From Streptomyces sp. NBC_00461 (GTDB lineage: Bacteria; Actinomycetota; Actinomycetes; Streptomycetales; Streptomycetaceae): a DNA stretch of 64,000 bases. The stretch spans positions 868,001 to 932,000 of the forward strand of contig NZ_CP107902.1 of NCBI RefSeq assembly GCF_036013935.1. Direction: 5' to 3'. The notes under the pieces were generated by a model. It had not been told where the DNA came from and did no database searches. It saw nothing but the letters and a program-made list of their open reading frames with translations. The position numbers were made by a program, and so were the translations under genes. Shown piece by piece: positions 53,557 through 62,796 of the stretch; positions within the stretch are counted from its first letter, which is position 1; each line of letters starts with the position of its first letter.

Positions 53557-53886
53557 CTAGCCGACACCGCCGTCGACCTGCTCGAGCGCCTCGTGCGTCG
53601 CCCGGAGCATCTCCGTCAGCCGCATGTTCGAGGTGCGGTCGTAGGCGGCGAGAATCGAGGAGATCTCGGGTGCGACGTTCACTGTTGGATCGGCCAGTAC
53701 CGAGCACACGGGAAACTCGAGAGAGCCCTCGTCAAACCCTTCGCGTACAGCATCGTCAAGCTGGCTGATGTACCCGTCGATGTTGTCGAGTGCGCCGCCG
53801 ATCACGTCCGGGGTGGGGACACCGACAGGATCCATCTGGATCCCGCGCTGTGCGAGCGCGGCCGCAAAGTCCTCGGCAAAGGCCAT
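53557..53886 (-). CDS. Small acidic hypothetical protein
   Basis: 109 residues from the ATG at 53886, chosen because AGGAGG lies six bases upstream. Acidic and helical: DPVGVPTPDVIGGALDNIDG, QLDDAVREGFDEGSLEFPVC, RLTEMLRATHEALEQVDGG. No membrane segment. It is upstream partner of the membrane-anchored gene at 53201-53518. A cytoplasmic regulator/membrane-protein pair is possible, without direct support. Confidence 0.6.
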   Translation of the reverse strand: MAFAEDFAAALAQRGIQMDPVGVPTPDVIGGALDNIDGYISQLDDAVREGFDEGSLEFPVCSVLADPTVNVAPEISSILAAYDRTSNMRLTEMLRATHEALEQVDGGVG

Positions 53887-53939
53887 GAGCATCCTCCTGA
53901 GTCGACAACGCCGGCGTTGTTCGAGGCGCCGACCAACCC

Positions 53940-54512
53940 CTAGTCAGATACCACCCTGGTGCAAGCAGCAACTCCCGGGGCAGATGAATCACCCCTTTGG
54001 CACTCGTGCCAGGTGATCAGGCTGAAGCCCATCCGGTGCAGCAGCCGGGCCACCCTGGAGATGCTGTAGGAGAGGTGGAATTGTCGCCCGATCAGCGTGC
54101 GCACCCTTGCGGCGGACCGCACATGGTCGTCCCTCCAGCCGTGCGCGGCCGGCCCTTCATCCAGCCAGACGGCGAGCTTGACCTGTAGGTCGGGGTCGAG
54201 CCGGCAGTCGTAGCCCGGGAGCCCCTGGGAACGCAGCGCTTCCCGCCCGCCGGACGCCCAGGCGCGGCGCCACTGGTAGAGCGACTTCTCGCTCACCCGT
54301 AACTCCCGGGCGATGCACGGGACTTTTACTTCCTCCTCGAAGAGGTCAGTGGCCCGCATGCGTACCTCTTCGCGGCGCCTGCGCTGCTCGGCAGTCAGCC
54401 GCCCCGTCCGGATGCCGCATACTTCCGGGCTACCAGCCAAGACGGGCCTTGTCACCACGTCCGACAAAGACCCAGACGCTATAACGCCAAGGTCGGTAAC
54501 GGGGTTATCCAA
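53940..54512 (-). pseudogene. IS630-family transposase N-terminal fragment
   Basis: 190 codons open. The middle reads RLTAEQRRRREEVRMRATDL, VPCIARELRVSEKSLYQWRR and GREALRSQGLPGYDCRLDPD, the paired HTH region of Streptomyces IS630 transposases, then IGRQFHLSYSISRVARLLHR. The DDE catalytic domain is absent: after LLHRMGFS the sequence becomes unrelated and ends at 53940. The 3' flank of the propeller gene block begins at 54522, ten bases away. Confidence 0.7.
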
Positions 54513-54521
54513 ATTGTCCAG

Positions 54522-55440
54522 CCTGGTCGGCAGGGTCCGGCGTCGTGGTCAGAGGTCCACGACCGAGAGAGAGTCGGACGCGGCGTTCGCCACATAGGCC
54601 CGTCGGCCGTCCCGTGAGATGGTCACGCCGTGTGGAGCGCCGCCGACGGGGATCGGGGAACCGATGACGCTCAGGCTGGCGGGATCGACCGTCACCAGCG
54701 TCTTCAGGGCGGGCATGGTGACCAGGAGACGGTGGCCGTCCGGTGACACGGCGAGACCGTTCGGGGTGCCCGGCAGCGCGATACGGCCGGTGACCGTCAG
54801 CGTGTCGGAGTCCACCACCAGGACGGCGTCGGAACCGGCGTCGGCGATGTAGACCCGTGCCCCGTCGGGAGCGGCCGCCACAGTGGCCGGGGCCAGGGCG
54901 TCGGTGATTGGCTCACCGACGACGGCACCGGTCCCGGTGTCGAAGACCGACACCGTGCCGGACCCCGCGTCGGCCACATAGGCGCGCGTGCCGCTGACGG
55001 CGATCGCGGAGGGGGTGCCGCCGACCTCGACCGGTGGACCCAGCACGGTCGACATCGCGGTGTCCACGACGATGACGTGGCCGGTGGCCGAGTCGGCGAC
55101 ATACAGCCGTTTCTCGTCGTGGCTCAACGCGATCGCCCGGGGAAGGCCGCCCACAGTGATCGGCGCCCCGGCGAGCGCCGTCGTGGTCATGTCGATCACA
55201 GACACCGTGCCGGAGCCGGAGTCGGCGACATAGGCGCGCCGACCGTCCGTCGTGAGGGCCACCGCTACCGGCTTGCTGCCCACCCGCACCGGCGTCGGGG
55301 ATATCTCGATCACCGAGATGGTGTCGGAGCCGCTGTTGGCGACGTAGAGCCGGCGCTGGTCCGGAGACAGTGCGACACCCCACGGGAGGGGCCCGACAGG
55401 CACCTTCGCGGTCACCGTGCGGGTCGTGGTGTCGATGACG
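54522..55440 (-). repeat. 919-bp exact repeat, copy 1
   Basis: Identical by eye to 60082-61000 at a constant offset of 5560 bases. It begins 27 bp beyond the propeller stop codon and covers the last 297 or so codons. Outside these limits the copies differ at once (left: IS630 side versus IS1380 side; right: GTTGACCACGCC versus ATGACCGAGTAG). Confidence 0.88.
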
Positions 55441-57155
55441 TTGACCACGCCTGAGTCCACCGCCGTGACGAACACCTGGCGTCCGTCATCACCAAACGCC
55501 ACCCCTCCCTCCCTGCCCCGGACCATGATCAACTCCCCGACCACCGACCTGGTGTTCGTGTCAATGACCGAGACGCTGTCGGAGCCGCTGTTGATGACAT
55601 AGACGGTCCGCCCGTCCGGGCTGACGGCCACGTCGTCCGGATCCCGCCCCGGCGTGCCGATGATGGAGACTTGCAGACTGATCCCGTCGAGCACCGCGAC
55701 GCCTTGCGAGTGGGTGTTGGCGATGTAGATCTGCCGGCCGTCCGGCGTCACGGCCACGCCCTTGGGACGGTCGCCCACGGCCACGGGGGTGCCGAGCACC
55801 GCGAGCGGGCTCGTCGTGATCACGAGCACCGTGCCCGCCGTGAAGTCGGTGACGAAGACCCGGGTGCCGTCGGGGCTCACCGCCACCCCCTGTGCGATTT
55901 GCGGTACGGGGAGGGTTCCGGTGACCTGGCGCATTCCCGTATCGATCACCGAGAGCAAGCCACCTCCGACGACGTACACGTGACGGCCGTCCCGGGCCAT
56001 GGCCAGCGCGAACGCCCCCGGCACGGGGACGGTCCCGACGACGCTCTCCCCCTGTGTGTCGACCACGGTCACCGTGCCTGCGTCGGAGTTCAGGACGTAC
56101 GCCTGCTGTCCGTCCGGTGTCACGGCAACGGCTTGGGCGCCTGCACCGGCGGCGATCTGTTCAGGCTGGGTACGGACCACGGCTACTGTGTCCGACCCGG
56201 AGCAGGTGACGCAGACACGCCGCCCGTCGGGCGATACGGCCACCGCCTCGGGGCGTGCGCCCACGGTCGCGGTGTGGGACAGGGTGGGAAAGGCCTGGAG
56301 GAATTTATCCTCGCTTGCCGAGGCGTAACCGCGCTGGCCGTCCGGTGTCAGCGCCAGCCGGAGCGGGGCTCCCCGGAGCGCGATTCTCCGAAGCTCGGAC
56401 AGGGATGCTGTGTCGACGACGACGATCCCGCCCGCGAAGGCGTCGGCGACGTAGGCCCGACGACCATCCGGTGACACCAGGACGTCGGTGGGAAACCCGC
56501 CCATTGGGAGGGTCGCGGTCACCGTGCGGGAGGCGGCGTCGATGACAGTGAGGGTGTTCGACTCCGGTCCGGCAGCGAAGACCATACGGCCGTCCGGTGA
56601 TACGGCCACGCCCTGGATGCCACTGGCGACCGGGATCGGGGTGCCAACAACGGTGTCGGTCGCGGTGTCGATGACTGCGACGGCGCTCCCGAGCCCCACG
56701 TAGACGGGGCCGCCTGGCACCGGGGAGGCACCGACGGCGATGGCGCTGTCGTGGAAGGCAATCGTACGAATGACCGTATCTGCGGCGGTGTCGATCACGG
56801 ACACCGCTTCGGCGGCCTGTGCGACATAGACTCGCCGACCGTCGGGGGTGACCGCGAGTTCGATGGGGCGTGCGCCGATGGCGACGGTGCGCACGAAGGC
56901 CTTGGCGGCGGTGTCGACGACGTGGACGGCGTTGGTCGTCGGGCTGGCGACGTACAGGCGTCGGCCGTCGGGGGTGAGTGCGACGACGTCGGCATCGCCG
57001 AGGGCTACCGTGCCCGTCACCCTGTTGTCGCTGGTGTCCAGGAAGACGAGGGTGCCATCGTCGAGTGAGACATAGAGGGAACGACCATCCGGAGAGATAG
57101 CCAGCGCGCCCGGTCTGTGGTCGAGGGCGACGACGGCGGGGAAGGCATCGATCAC
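54549..57155 (-). CDS. Giant YVTN-type beta-propeller protein A
   Basis: 868 residues from a GTG at 57155. Almost the whole protein is a repeat of about 42 residues of the YVTN type, with the pattern V(A/S)VSPDGRRxYV, then a xxxVxVIDT strand: GRRAYVADSGSGTVSVIDMT is one unit. About 20 repeats fit, enough for two or three propellers. No signal peptide, membrane segment or catalytic domain is visible. YVTN proteins usually bind ligands or partner proteins. It lies downstream of a decayed propeller gene end (57232-57420) and shares an exact 3' block with protein B. The start could be slightly further upstream if a non-standard codon is used. Confidence 0.85.
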   Translation of the reverse strand: MIDAFPAVVALDHRPGALAISPDGRSLYVSLDDGTLVFLDTSDNRVTGTVALGDADVVALTPDGRRLYVASPTTNAVHVVDTAAKAFVRTVAIGARPIELAVTPDGRRVYVAQAAEAVSVIDTAADTVIRTIAFHDSAIAVGASPVPGGPVYVGLGSAVAVIDTATDTVVGTPIPVASGIQGVAVSPDGRMVFAAGPESNTLTVIDAASRTVTATLPMGGFPTDVLVSPDGRRAYVADAFAGGIVVVDTASLSELRRIALRGAPLRLALTPDGQRGYASASEDKFLQAFPTLSHTATVGARPEAVAVSPDGRRVCVTCSGSDTVAVVRTQPEQIAAGAGAQAVAVTPDGQQAYVLNSDAGTVTVVDTQGESVVGTVPVPGAFALAMARDGRHVYVVGGGLLSVIDTGMRQVTGTLPVPQIAQGVAVSPDGTRVFVTDFTAGTVLVITTSPLAVLGTPVAVGDRPKGVAVTPDGRQIYIANTHSQGVAVLDGISLQVSIIGTPGRDPDDVAVSPDGRTVYVINSGSDSVSVIDTNTRSVVGELIMVRGREGGVAFGDDGRQVFVTAVDSGVVNVIDTTTRTVTAKVPVGPLPWGVALSPDQRRLYVANSGSDTISVIEISPTPVRVGSKPVAVALTTDGRRAYVADSGSGTVSVIDMTTTALAGAPITVGGLPRAIALSHDEKRLYVADSATGHVIVVDTAMSTVLGPPVEVGGTPSAIAVSGTRAYVADAGSGTVSVFDTGTGAVVGEPITDALAPATVAAAPDGARVYIADAGSDAVLVVDSDTLTVTGRIALPGTPNGLAVSPDGHRLLVTMPALKTLVTVDPASLSVIGSPIPVGGAPHGVTISRDGRRAYVANAASDSLSVVDL

Positions 57156-57231
57156 TCGTCCAGCATGGGCGCGGTCAGGGACGCCCGCAATCGGGACGGA
57201 AATCCCCTCACGGGCCGTCTATCGACCGCGT

Positions 57232-57420
57232 TCAACAATCAACCGTGGCCTGGCTGCTGGAGGCCACGGTGACCCAGGCGCGACGGCCGTCGGCGGAGAC
57301 AGTGCCCCCGTGCGGCACGCTCCCGACTGAGATCGGGTCCCGCAGGAGACTCTGTGTGGCGGTGTCGACCTGGGCCAGAGAGCCGGTGCGGGCAGCCGGC
57401 CGCAGCACCGCATACCGCGA
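57232..57420 (-). pseudogene. C-terminal relic of another beta-propeller gene
   Basis: The minus strand reads TGSLAQVDTATQSLLRDPIS and VGSVPHGGTVSADGRRAWVT, ending TVDC and TGA at 57232. It parallels the end of the gene at 62797 (LPGDPIPVGSVPHGVAVFAD, LTVVDC). It lies just upstream of propeller A, in the position that the 62797 gene has relative to propeller B, so the two-gene unit was duplicated and this copy was then destroyed. Confidence 0.75.
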
Positions 57421-57529
57421 TCTGTGGACCTGGCTCATCATCGCCGCCCACATCCAGCTCCGCCTCGCCCGCCCGCTCGCCGAAGACCTCCGCCGCCCCT
57501 GGAAACGGCCAACCGACCGCGTGCCCTAG
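57405..57529 (+). pseudogene. Transposase C-terminal fragment
   Basis: The plus strand reads TAYRDLWTWLIIAAHIQLRL followed by ARPLAEDLRRPWKRPTDRVP and TAG. This segment recurs near the C-terminus of a common Streptomyces transposase group. It lies between the propeller relic and the IS1380 exon. Confidence 0.55.
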
Positions 57530-57559
57530 CGGCCGTGGTCGACGAACGCAACCAGCGGA
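57527..57559 (-). pseudogene. IS1380 transposase fragment, 3' exon of the group II intron
   Basis: Directly after the intron the minus strand reads (T)CCGCTGGTTGCGTTC..., giving YPLVAFVDHG when joined to the upstream exon. It stops at a TAG at 57527 where IS1380 homology ends. Confidence 0.7.
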
Positions 57560-57599
57560 GTACCGGTAGCGCCGATCCTTTTCCGGTGGCCCCCGGCCC

Positions 57600-57633
57600 G
57601 AACCGCCCGTGCGACTTTCACCGCAGGCGGCTC
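57600..57633 (-). ncRNA. Group II intron domain V
   Basis: On the minus strand the 34 bases begin GAGCCGCCTGCGGTGAAAG and end GGGCGGTTC, with the catalytic triad-type stem and the GAAA tetraloop-like turn placed as in bacterial domain V. It lies 21 bases after the maturase stop. Confidence 0.88.
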
Positions 57634-57654
57634 TCCAGTGATCTTCGTGTTCCG

Positions 57655-59414
57655 TCAGCCGTCGGCGTGGATTTCGGTGTGACAGTCGCGGCAGGCCACG
57701 AGGGCTTTGCGCCGTTTCCCGAGCATCACCTGCACCCATGACGGAAGCGGCTGCCTGCGGTCGGACAGATCTGCGAGGCCGCGGACGTGGTGGACGGCGA
57801 TGCCGTCGGTACTGCCGCAGATCTCGCAGATACCGGCGAGGAGTCTGGAGACCAGTTCCCTGCGCCGGACGACTGTTCCGGCCATCGGCTTATCGATGAT
57901 CAGAGCGGTCTTCTGTCGTCGCAGCGGAATGCCACCGAACCGTACGACCAGCGCTTTCCTGCCGGGACGCTCGGTGGTGACCTGGAAGCACACGCGGGGC
58001 CCGACCGGGGTGTCGACCTTGGACCGGTACTTGCGGGCCATGGCCGAGACGGTCGAGCGGTGCTGGCCGGCGAGCGTCTTGAGGAGTGACGTCTCCATGA
58101 CCCAGTGGAGACGGGTCAGCCGGTAGACGTCATTGGCGAGCAGGTAGTACTGGATGATGCCCCGGTACTCGGCCCCGAACTTCCTGACGATGTCCCGGTC
58201 GGGGGCGCCGAACAAGTCGGAGCGATGTGCGGGTTTGCCGCGCTTGAGGTAGTGGGAACAGTAGGCGTTGATCACCGGGATCGGCACCCGCAGTCGAATC
58301 ACGCCGTTGACGGATCTGCGTCCGTTCGTGATCTTCGTGCTGCTGTGCTGGGCGGTGATCTCGTAGCCGAGGAACCGTGCCGCCTCTGTGCGGGCGTGGG
58401 TGATCAGGGTCTTGTGGGGCGACAGTTCGAGCTTGAGGTCGTCACGCAGGAACTGGGCCAGCCGTGCCTTGATCTCCTCGGCTTCGGCCTTGGGCCCGAT
58501 GAACCCGAGCAGGGTGTCGTCCGCGTAGCGGATATAACGGAGCCTGCGGTAGCCCGAGTCCTGTGGATCCGAGCTGGGCAAGGCCCGCAACTGCTGGCGC
58601 AGGTTCCGGAACTCGGCCTGATCGCCTCGTCCGTGGGCTCTGCGCATCGCGTAGTACAGCCTGTGGTACTTCCGGTTCGGCCGCCGGGAGATCCCTCGGG
58701 TGTATTCCGGGATGAGGACCGTTTCGATGAACGTGTCCAGCCGGTCCAGGTAGATGTTCGACAGGACGGGGGACGCGACTCCGCCCTGCGGGGAACCGCT
58801 GAGCGTCGCGTTGAAGATCCAGTCTTCCAGGTACCCGGCCTGCAGCATGTTCCTGATCAGCCGGAGGAACCGGCCATCGTGGATGTTCGCCGCCAGCGTC
58901 GCCATCATGACGTCGTGGCCGAGACTGCCGAAGCAGTCGGCGATGTCCCCTTCGACGAACCAGGTCGTGCCCTGCCAGGTGTCCGCGATCTTACGAAGCG
59001 CGGAGTTGCAGCCCCGACCCGCCGGAAACCGTGGGAGGCGTCGCTGAAGGTTGGCTCGTAGTACGCCTCCAACAGCAGACGTACGACTTCCGCCACCAGC
59101 TTGTCCCTCCACGAAGGAAGGCCCAGCGGGCGGCGTTTGCCGCTCTTCTTCGGGATGTAGACCCGGCGTGCCGGACTCCACCGGAAGCGCTCGTGGCGCA
59201 ACGCGTCGATGACGCGTCCGATCTTGTCCAGAGACATGCCGTCCACGGTCTCCCCGGTCGCCCCGGGCGTCATCCCCCCTGGTTGGAGTAGAGACGCCCG
59301 TAGGCCAACAGATACAGCTGCGGGGTTGAACAGTTGTCGATACAACTCCTCGCACGGCAGATTGCGCCTGCCGCGGTCACGCAGGACACCCAGCACCGTT
59401 TCGGCGCTCTGCAT
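57655..59414 (-). pseudogene. Group II intron reverse transcriptase-maturase with HNH domain, frameshifted
   Basis: From 59414 the first frame gives MQSAETVLGVLRDRGRRNLP and, further on, KKSGKRRPLGLPSWRDKLVA (RT block 1-2) to FSDASHGFR. At about 59025 one base is missing, and the continuation (GRGCNSALRKIADTWQGTTW, GSPQGGVASPVLSNIYLD, YIRYADDTLLGF with the YADD catalytic pair) lies in the next frame to 57657. A maturase X domain follows, and the end is an HNH endonuclease (CEICGSTDGIAVHHVRGLAD, VACRDCHTEIH). About 586 residues joined. A working intron would need this base restored or the protein supplied in trans. Confidence 0.87.
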
Positions 59415-59821
59415 TTCGCATACCTCCCAGACCGGGATGTCCGATCACCTGTGCCCCTTCGCCCCTGCGGACGGCGTTACCGTCCTCCCCGGCAGGTCGT
59501 GACTCCTGCGTCGCGTCGCCGTCCGGAAGGTGCGGCGGCCACACCATCAAGCCACCGCAGACGACGACTCCGGCTTCGGACGCCGTGCCGGAGGAGTCTT
59601 CGTTGCCTCCGCTGGAGATTGGGGTTCAGGCAGTTCAGCTTTCGCCATGTCACGCGGGCCACCTGACGCACCGTCCGTAGCGTCTCGGCACGGCCGCCAG
59701 TTTCCTGACATGCTCTTGTCCCGTCACCGTTTCCGGATCGGGTAAGTCATCAGGCCCAGGAACCTCCTTCCAAGTTCCTCCCGGCTTCGCCGGGGATACG
59801 TCGGAGCGCCTCATGGCGCAC

Positions 59822-60081
59822 TAATGCCCGAAGGTCTTCTTCCACGTCGCGGTGGCGTTCTGCTTCTCGGAGTGGGCCAGGACCAACACCCCGTCGATGT
59901 CCACGACCACTTTGCCTTCCGCGTCCGGACTGCCTTGCGGGCCAACCGCCAGACACGGTCACGGAGTTCGGCCCGTGTACGCCGGATCGCGGCGAGCAAG
60001 CGGCCCGGTGCCAGCCAATGTGTCGATCAGGCGGGAGACGGTGGGTTGGAGGTCACCGAGCCGAATCTCCCCGTTTCGCCA
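59822..60081 (-). pseudogene. IS1380 transposase fragment, 5' exon of the group II intron
   Basis: The minus strand shows TVSRLIDTLAG, then after frame changes RRTRAELRDRVWRLA, and near the intron KVVVDIDGVLVLAHSEKQNA and TWKKTFGH. These are IS1380 landmarks, including the first catalytic Asp (VDIDGVLV). It begins at 60081, exactly where the 919-bp propeller repeat ends. Confidence 0.72.
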
Positions 60082-61000
60082 CCTGGTCGGCAGGGTCCGG
60101 CGTCGTGGTCAGAGGTCCACGACCGAGAGAGAGTCGGACGCGGCGTTCGCCACATAGGCCCGTCGGCCGTCCCGTGAGATGGTCACGCCGTGTGGAGCGC
60201 CGCCGACGGGGATCGGGGAACCGATGACGCTCAGGCTGGCGGGATCGACCGTCACCAGCGTCTTCAGGGCGGGCATGGTGACCAGGAGACGGTGGCCGTC
60301 CGGTGACACGGCGAGACCGTTCGGGGTGCCCGGCAGCGCGATACGGCCGGTGACCGTCAGCGTGTCGGAGTCCACCACCAGGACGGCGTCGGAACCGGCG
60401 TCGGCGATGTAGACCCGTGCCCCGTCGGGAGCGGCCGCCACAGTGGCCGGGGCCAGGGCGTCGGTGATTGGCTCACCGACGACGGCACCGGTCCCGGTGT
60501 CGAAGACCGACACCGTGCCGGACCCCGCGTCGGCCACATAGGCGCGCGTGCCGCTGACGGCGATCGCGGAGGGGGTGCCGCCGACCTCGACCGGTGGACC
60601 CAGCACGGTCGACATCGCGGTGTCCACGACGATGACGTGGCCGGTGGCCGAGTCGGCGACATACAGCCGTTTCTCGTCGTGGCTCAACGCGATCGCCCGG
60701 GGAAGGCCGCCCACAGTGATCGGCGCCCCGGCGAGCGCCGTCGTGGTCATGTCGATCACAGACACCGTGCCGGAGCCGGAGTCGGCGACATAGGCGCGCC
60801 GACCGTCCGTCGTGAGGGCCACCGCTACCGGCTTGCTGCCCACCCGCACCGGCGTCGGGGATATCTCGATCACCGAGATGGTGTCGGAGCCGCTGTTGGC
60901 GACGTAGAGCCGGCGCTGGTCCGGAGACAGTGCGACACCCCACGGGAGGGGCCCGACAGGCACCTTCGCGGTCACCGTGCGGGTCGTGGTGTCGATGACG
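60082..61000 (-). repeat. 919-bp exact repeat, copy 2
   Basis: Identical by eye to 54522-55440. It covers the 3' part of propeller B and 27 bp beyond its stop. Confidence 0.88.
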
Positions 61001-62784
61001 ATGACCGAGTAGGAGTTCCGTGCCGTGACGAACAGGTGACGTCCGTCGCCGCCGACCGTCACCCCCTGCGGGCTACGCGGGACCGAGATCGGCTCCCCGA
61101 CCACCGTCCGGGTGTTCGTGTCGATCACGGAGACGCTGTCGGATTCGAGGTTGGTGACGTAGACGGTCCGCCCGTCCGGGCTCATTGCCAAGCAAAAGGG
61201 GAACTGCCCCACGGCGATCACGGCGGAGACCTGCAGGCTGAGCCCGTCTATCACCGAGACGTTGTTGCTGCTGGTATTGGCGACGTAGATCTGTCGGCCG
61301 TCCGGAGTCACGGCCACGCTCTGCAGCCCGCCGTCACCACCGACGGCGACAGGGCTGCCGAGCACCGCAAGCGGGCTCGTCGTGATCACGACGACCGTCC
61401 CTGTCGACGAGTCGGTGACGAACAGGCGAGTGCCGTCGCGGGTCACGGCCACCCCCTGCGCGCCCTCCGGCACGGAGAGGGCTTCGGTTACCTGGCGCGT
61501 CCCTGTGTCGATCACCGAGAGGAGGCCGCCTCCGACGACGTACACGTGACGGCCGTCCCGGGCCATGGCCAGCGCGATCCCGGGTGTGGGGACAGTGGCA
61601 ACGACGCTCTCGCCCTGCGTGTCGACCACGCTCACCGTGTCCTCGGCGCAGTTCACGACGTACGCCTGCTGTCCGTCCGGCGTCACGGCGACAGCGTTCG
61701 CACCCGCACCGGTGGCGATCTGCGCGTCCTGGGTACCGACCACGGCGACCGCGTCCGCTCCGGTACAGGCGACGTAGACCCGCCGCTCGTCGGGCGAGAC
61801 GGCTACCGCCTCCGGGCTGGCGCCCATGGTCGCCGTGCGCGTGCGGGTGGGGAACTGCTGGAGGGAGCCGGGCCTGAGGGCCGCGGCGTAGCCGCGCAGA
61901 CCGTCCGGAGTGAGGGCCAGCCGGAACGGGGCACCCTGGAGCGGGATTCTCCGCAGCTCGGAGAAGGTCGCGGTGTCGATGACGGAGATCGCGTCCGCGT
62001 TGGATACGGCGACGAAGGCCCGACGGCCGTCCGGCGACACCACGACGTCGGACGGCCAACCGGGAACCGGGATTTTCGTGATCAGTGTGTCTGTGGCCGC
62101 GTCGACGACGGCGATCGAATCGATTTCGCCGCCGGCGGCGAAGACCAGGCGGCCGTCCGGTGACACTGTCGTGCTCACAATTTCTCCGTTGACCGAGACC
62201 GGGGTGCCCACCACGGTGTCGGTCGCAGTGTCGATGACCGCGATGTTGTCGATGTCCATGGCCACGTAAACGGGGCCGCCGGCCACCGGGGAGGCCACGA
62301 GGCCGGAGACGTCGCCGCTGAGGGGGACCGTACGGATCACCGTGTCCGCGGCGGTATCGATCACGGACACTGCCTGGTTGTCCTGGGCGACATAGACCCG
62401 CCGGCCGCCGTGGGTGACCGCGAGCTCGTGGGGCTGCCCGCCGACGGCGACGGTGCGCAGGAGGGTCCTGGTGGTGGTGTCGACGACGTGGACGGCGTTG
62501 GCCGTCGGGCTGCTGACGTACAGGCGGCCGTCGGGGGCGGGGGCGACGAAACCGCCTTCGCTGAGGGCGACCGTGCCCGTCGTCCGGTTGTCGACGGTGT
62601 CCAGGAAGAGGAGGGTGCCGTCGGTCAGCAAGACGTAGAGGGAACGGCCGTCCGGAGAGATCGCCAGCGCGTCCGGTTGGTGGTCTAGGGCGACGACGCC
62701 GGGCAGGGAATCGATCACTTCTTCAGCATGGGCACGGTCGGTGATGTCCGCAATCCGAGGCGCCCCCGCCCCAACGGTCTGCAC
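60109..62784 (-). CDS. Giant YVTN-type beta-propeller protein B
   Basis: 891 residues from the ATG at 62784, 12 bp after the stop of the shorter propeller gene upstream, so the two are one operon. About 34 non-repeat residues (MQTVGAGAPRIADITDRAHA) come first, then roughly 20 YVTN-type repeats such as GRRVYVAQDNQAVSVIDTAA. The last 297 or so residues are identical to protein A. The first 590 residues are clearly related to A but differ at many positions. No secretion signal, membrane segment or enzyme domain. Probably a soluble binding scaffold; partner unknown. Confidence 0.86.
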   Translation of the reverse strand: MQTVGAGAPRIADITDRAHAEEVIDSLPGVVALDHQPDALAISPDGRSLYVLLTDGTLLFLDTVDNRTTGTVALSEGGFVAPAPDGRLYVSSPTANAVHVVDTTTRTLLRTVAVGGQPHELAVTHGGRRVYVAQDNQAVSVIDTAADTVIRTVPLSGDVSGLVASPVAGGPVYVAMDIDNIAVIDTATDTVVGTPVSVNGEIVSTTVSPDGRLVFAAGGEIDSIAVVDAATDTLITKIPVPGWPSDVVVSPDGRRAFVAVSNADAISVIDTATFSELRRIPLQGAPFRLALTPDGLRGYAAALRPGSLQQFPTRTRTATMGASPEAVAVSPDERRVYVACTGADAVAVVGTQDAQIATGAGANAVAVTPDGQQAYVVNCAEDTVSVVDTQGESVVATVPTPGIALAMARDGRHVYVVGGGLLSVIDTGTRQVTEALSVPEGAQGVAVTRDGTRLFVTDSSTGTVVVITTSPLAVLGSPVAVGGDGGLQSVAVTPDGRQIYVANTSSNNVSVIDGLSLQVSAVIAVGQFPFCLAMSPDGRTVYVTNLESDSVSVIDTNTRTVVGEPISVPRSPQGVTVGGDGRHLFVTARNSYSVIVIDTTTRTVTAKVPVGPLPWGVALSPDQRRLYVANSGSDTISVIEISPTPVRVGSKPVAVALTTDGRRAYVADSGSGTVSVIDMTTTALAGAPITVGGLPRAIALSHDEKRLYVADSATGHVIVVDTAMSTVLGPPVEVGGTPSAIAVSGTRAYVADAGSGTVSVFDTGTGAVVGEPITDALAPATVAAAPDGARVYIADAGSDAVLVVDSDTLTVTGRIALPGTPNGLAVSPDGHRLLVTMPALKTLVTVDPASLSVIGSPIPVGGAPHGVTISRDGRRAYVANAASDSLSVVDL

Positions 62785-62796
62785 ACCAAAGGCAGT

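Larger units (their letters stand above)
57560..59821 (-). mobile_element. Group II intron (2262 bp) inserted in an IS1380 transposase
   Basis: On the minus strand it starts GTGCGCCATGAGGCGC at 59821 and ends GGTAC at 57560, matching group II ends (GUGYG ... AY). It contains a reverse transcriptase-maturase gene and a well-formed domain V. Removing it joins ...TTCGGGCATTA to TCCGCTGG..., restoring the IS1380 reading TFGHYPLVAFVDHG. Ends are inferred from consensus and from the restored frame. Confidence 0.85.

Noticed and set aside
60637..62163. 508-codon plus-strand frame, Arg/Asp/His-rich
   Set aside because: Antisense of propeller B; repeats simply mirror the coding repeats.
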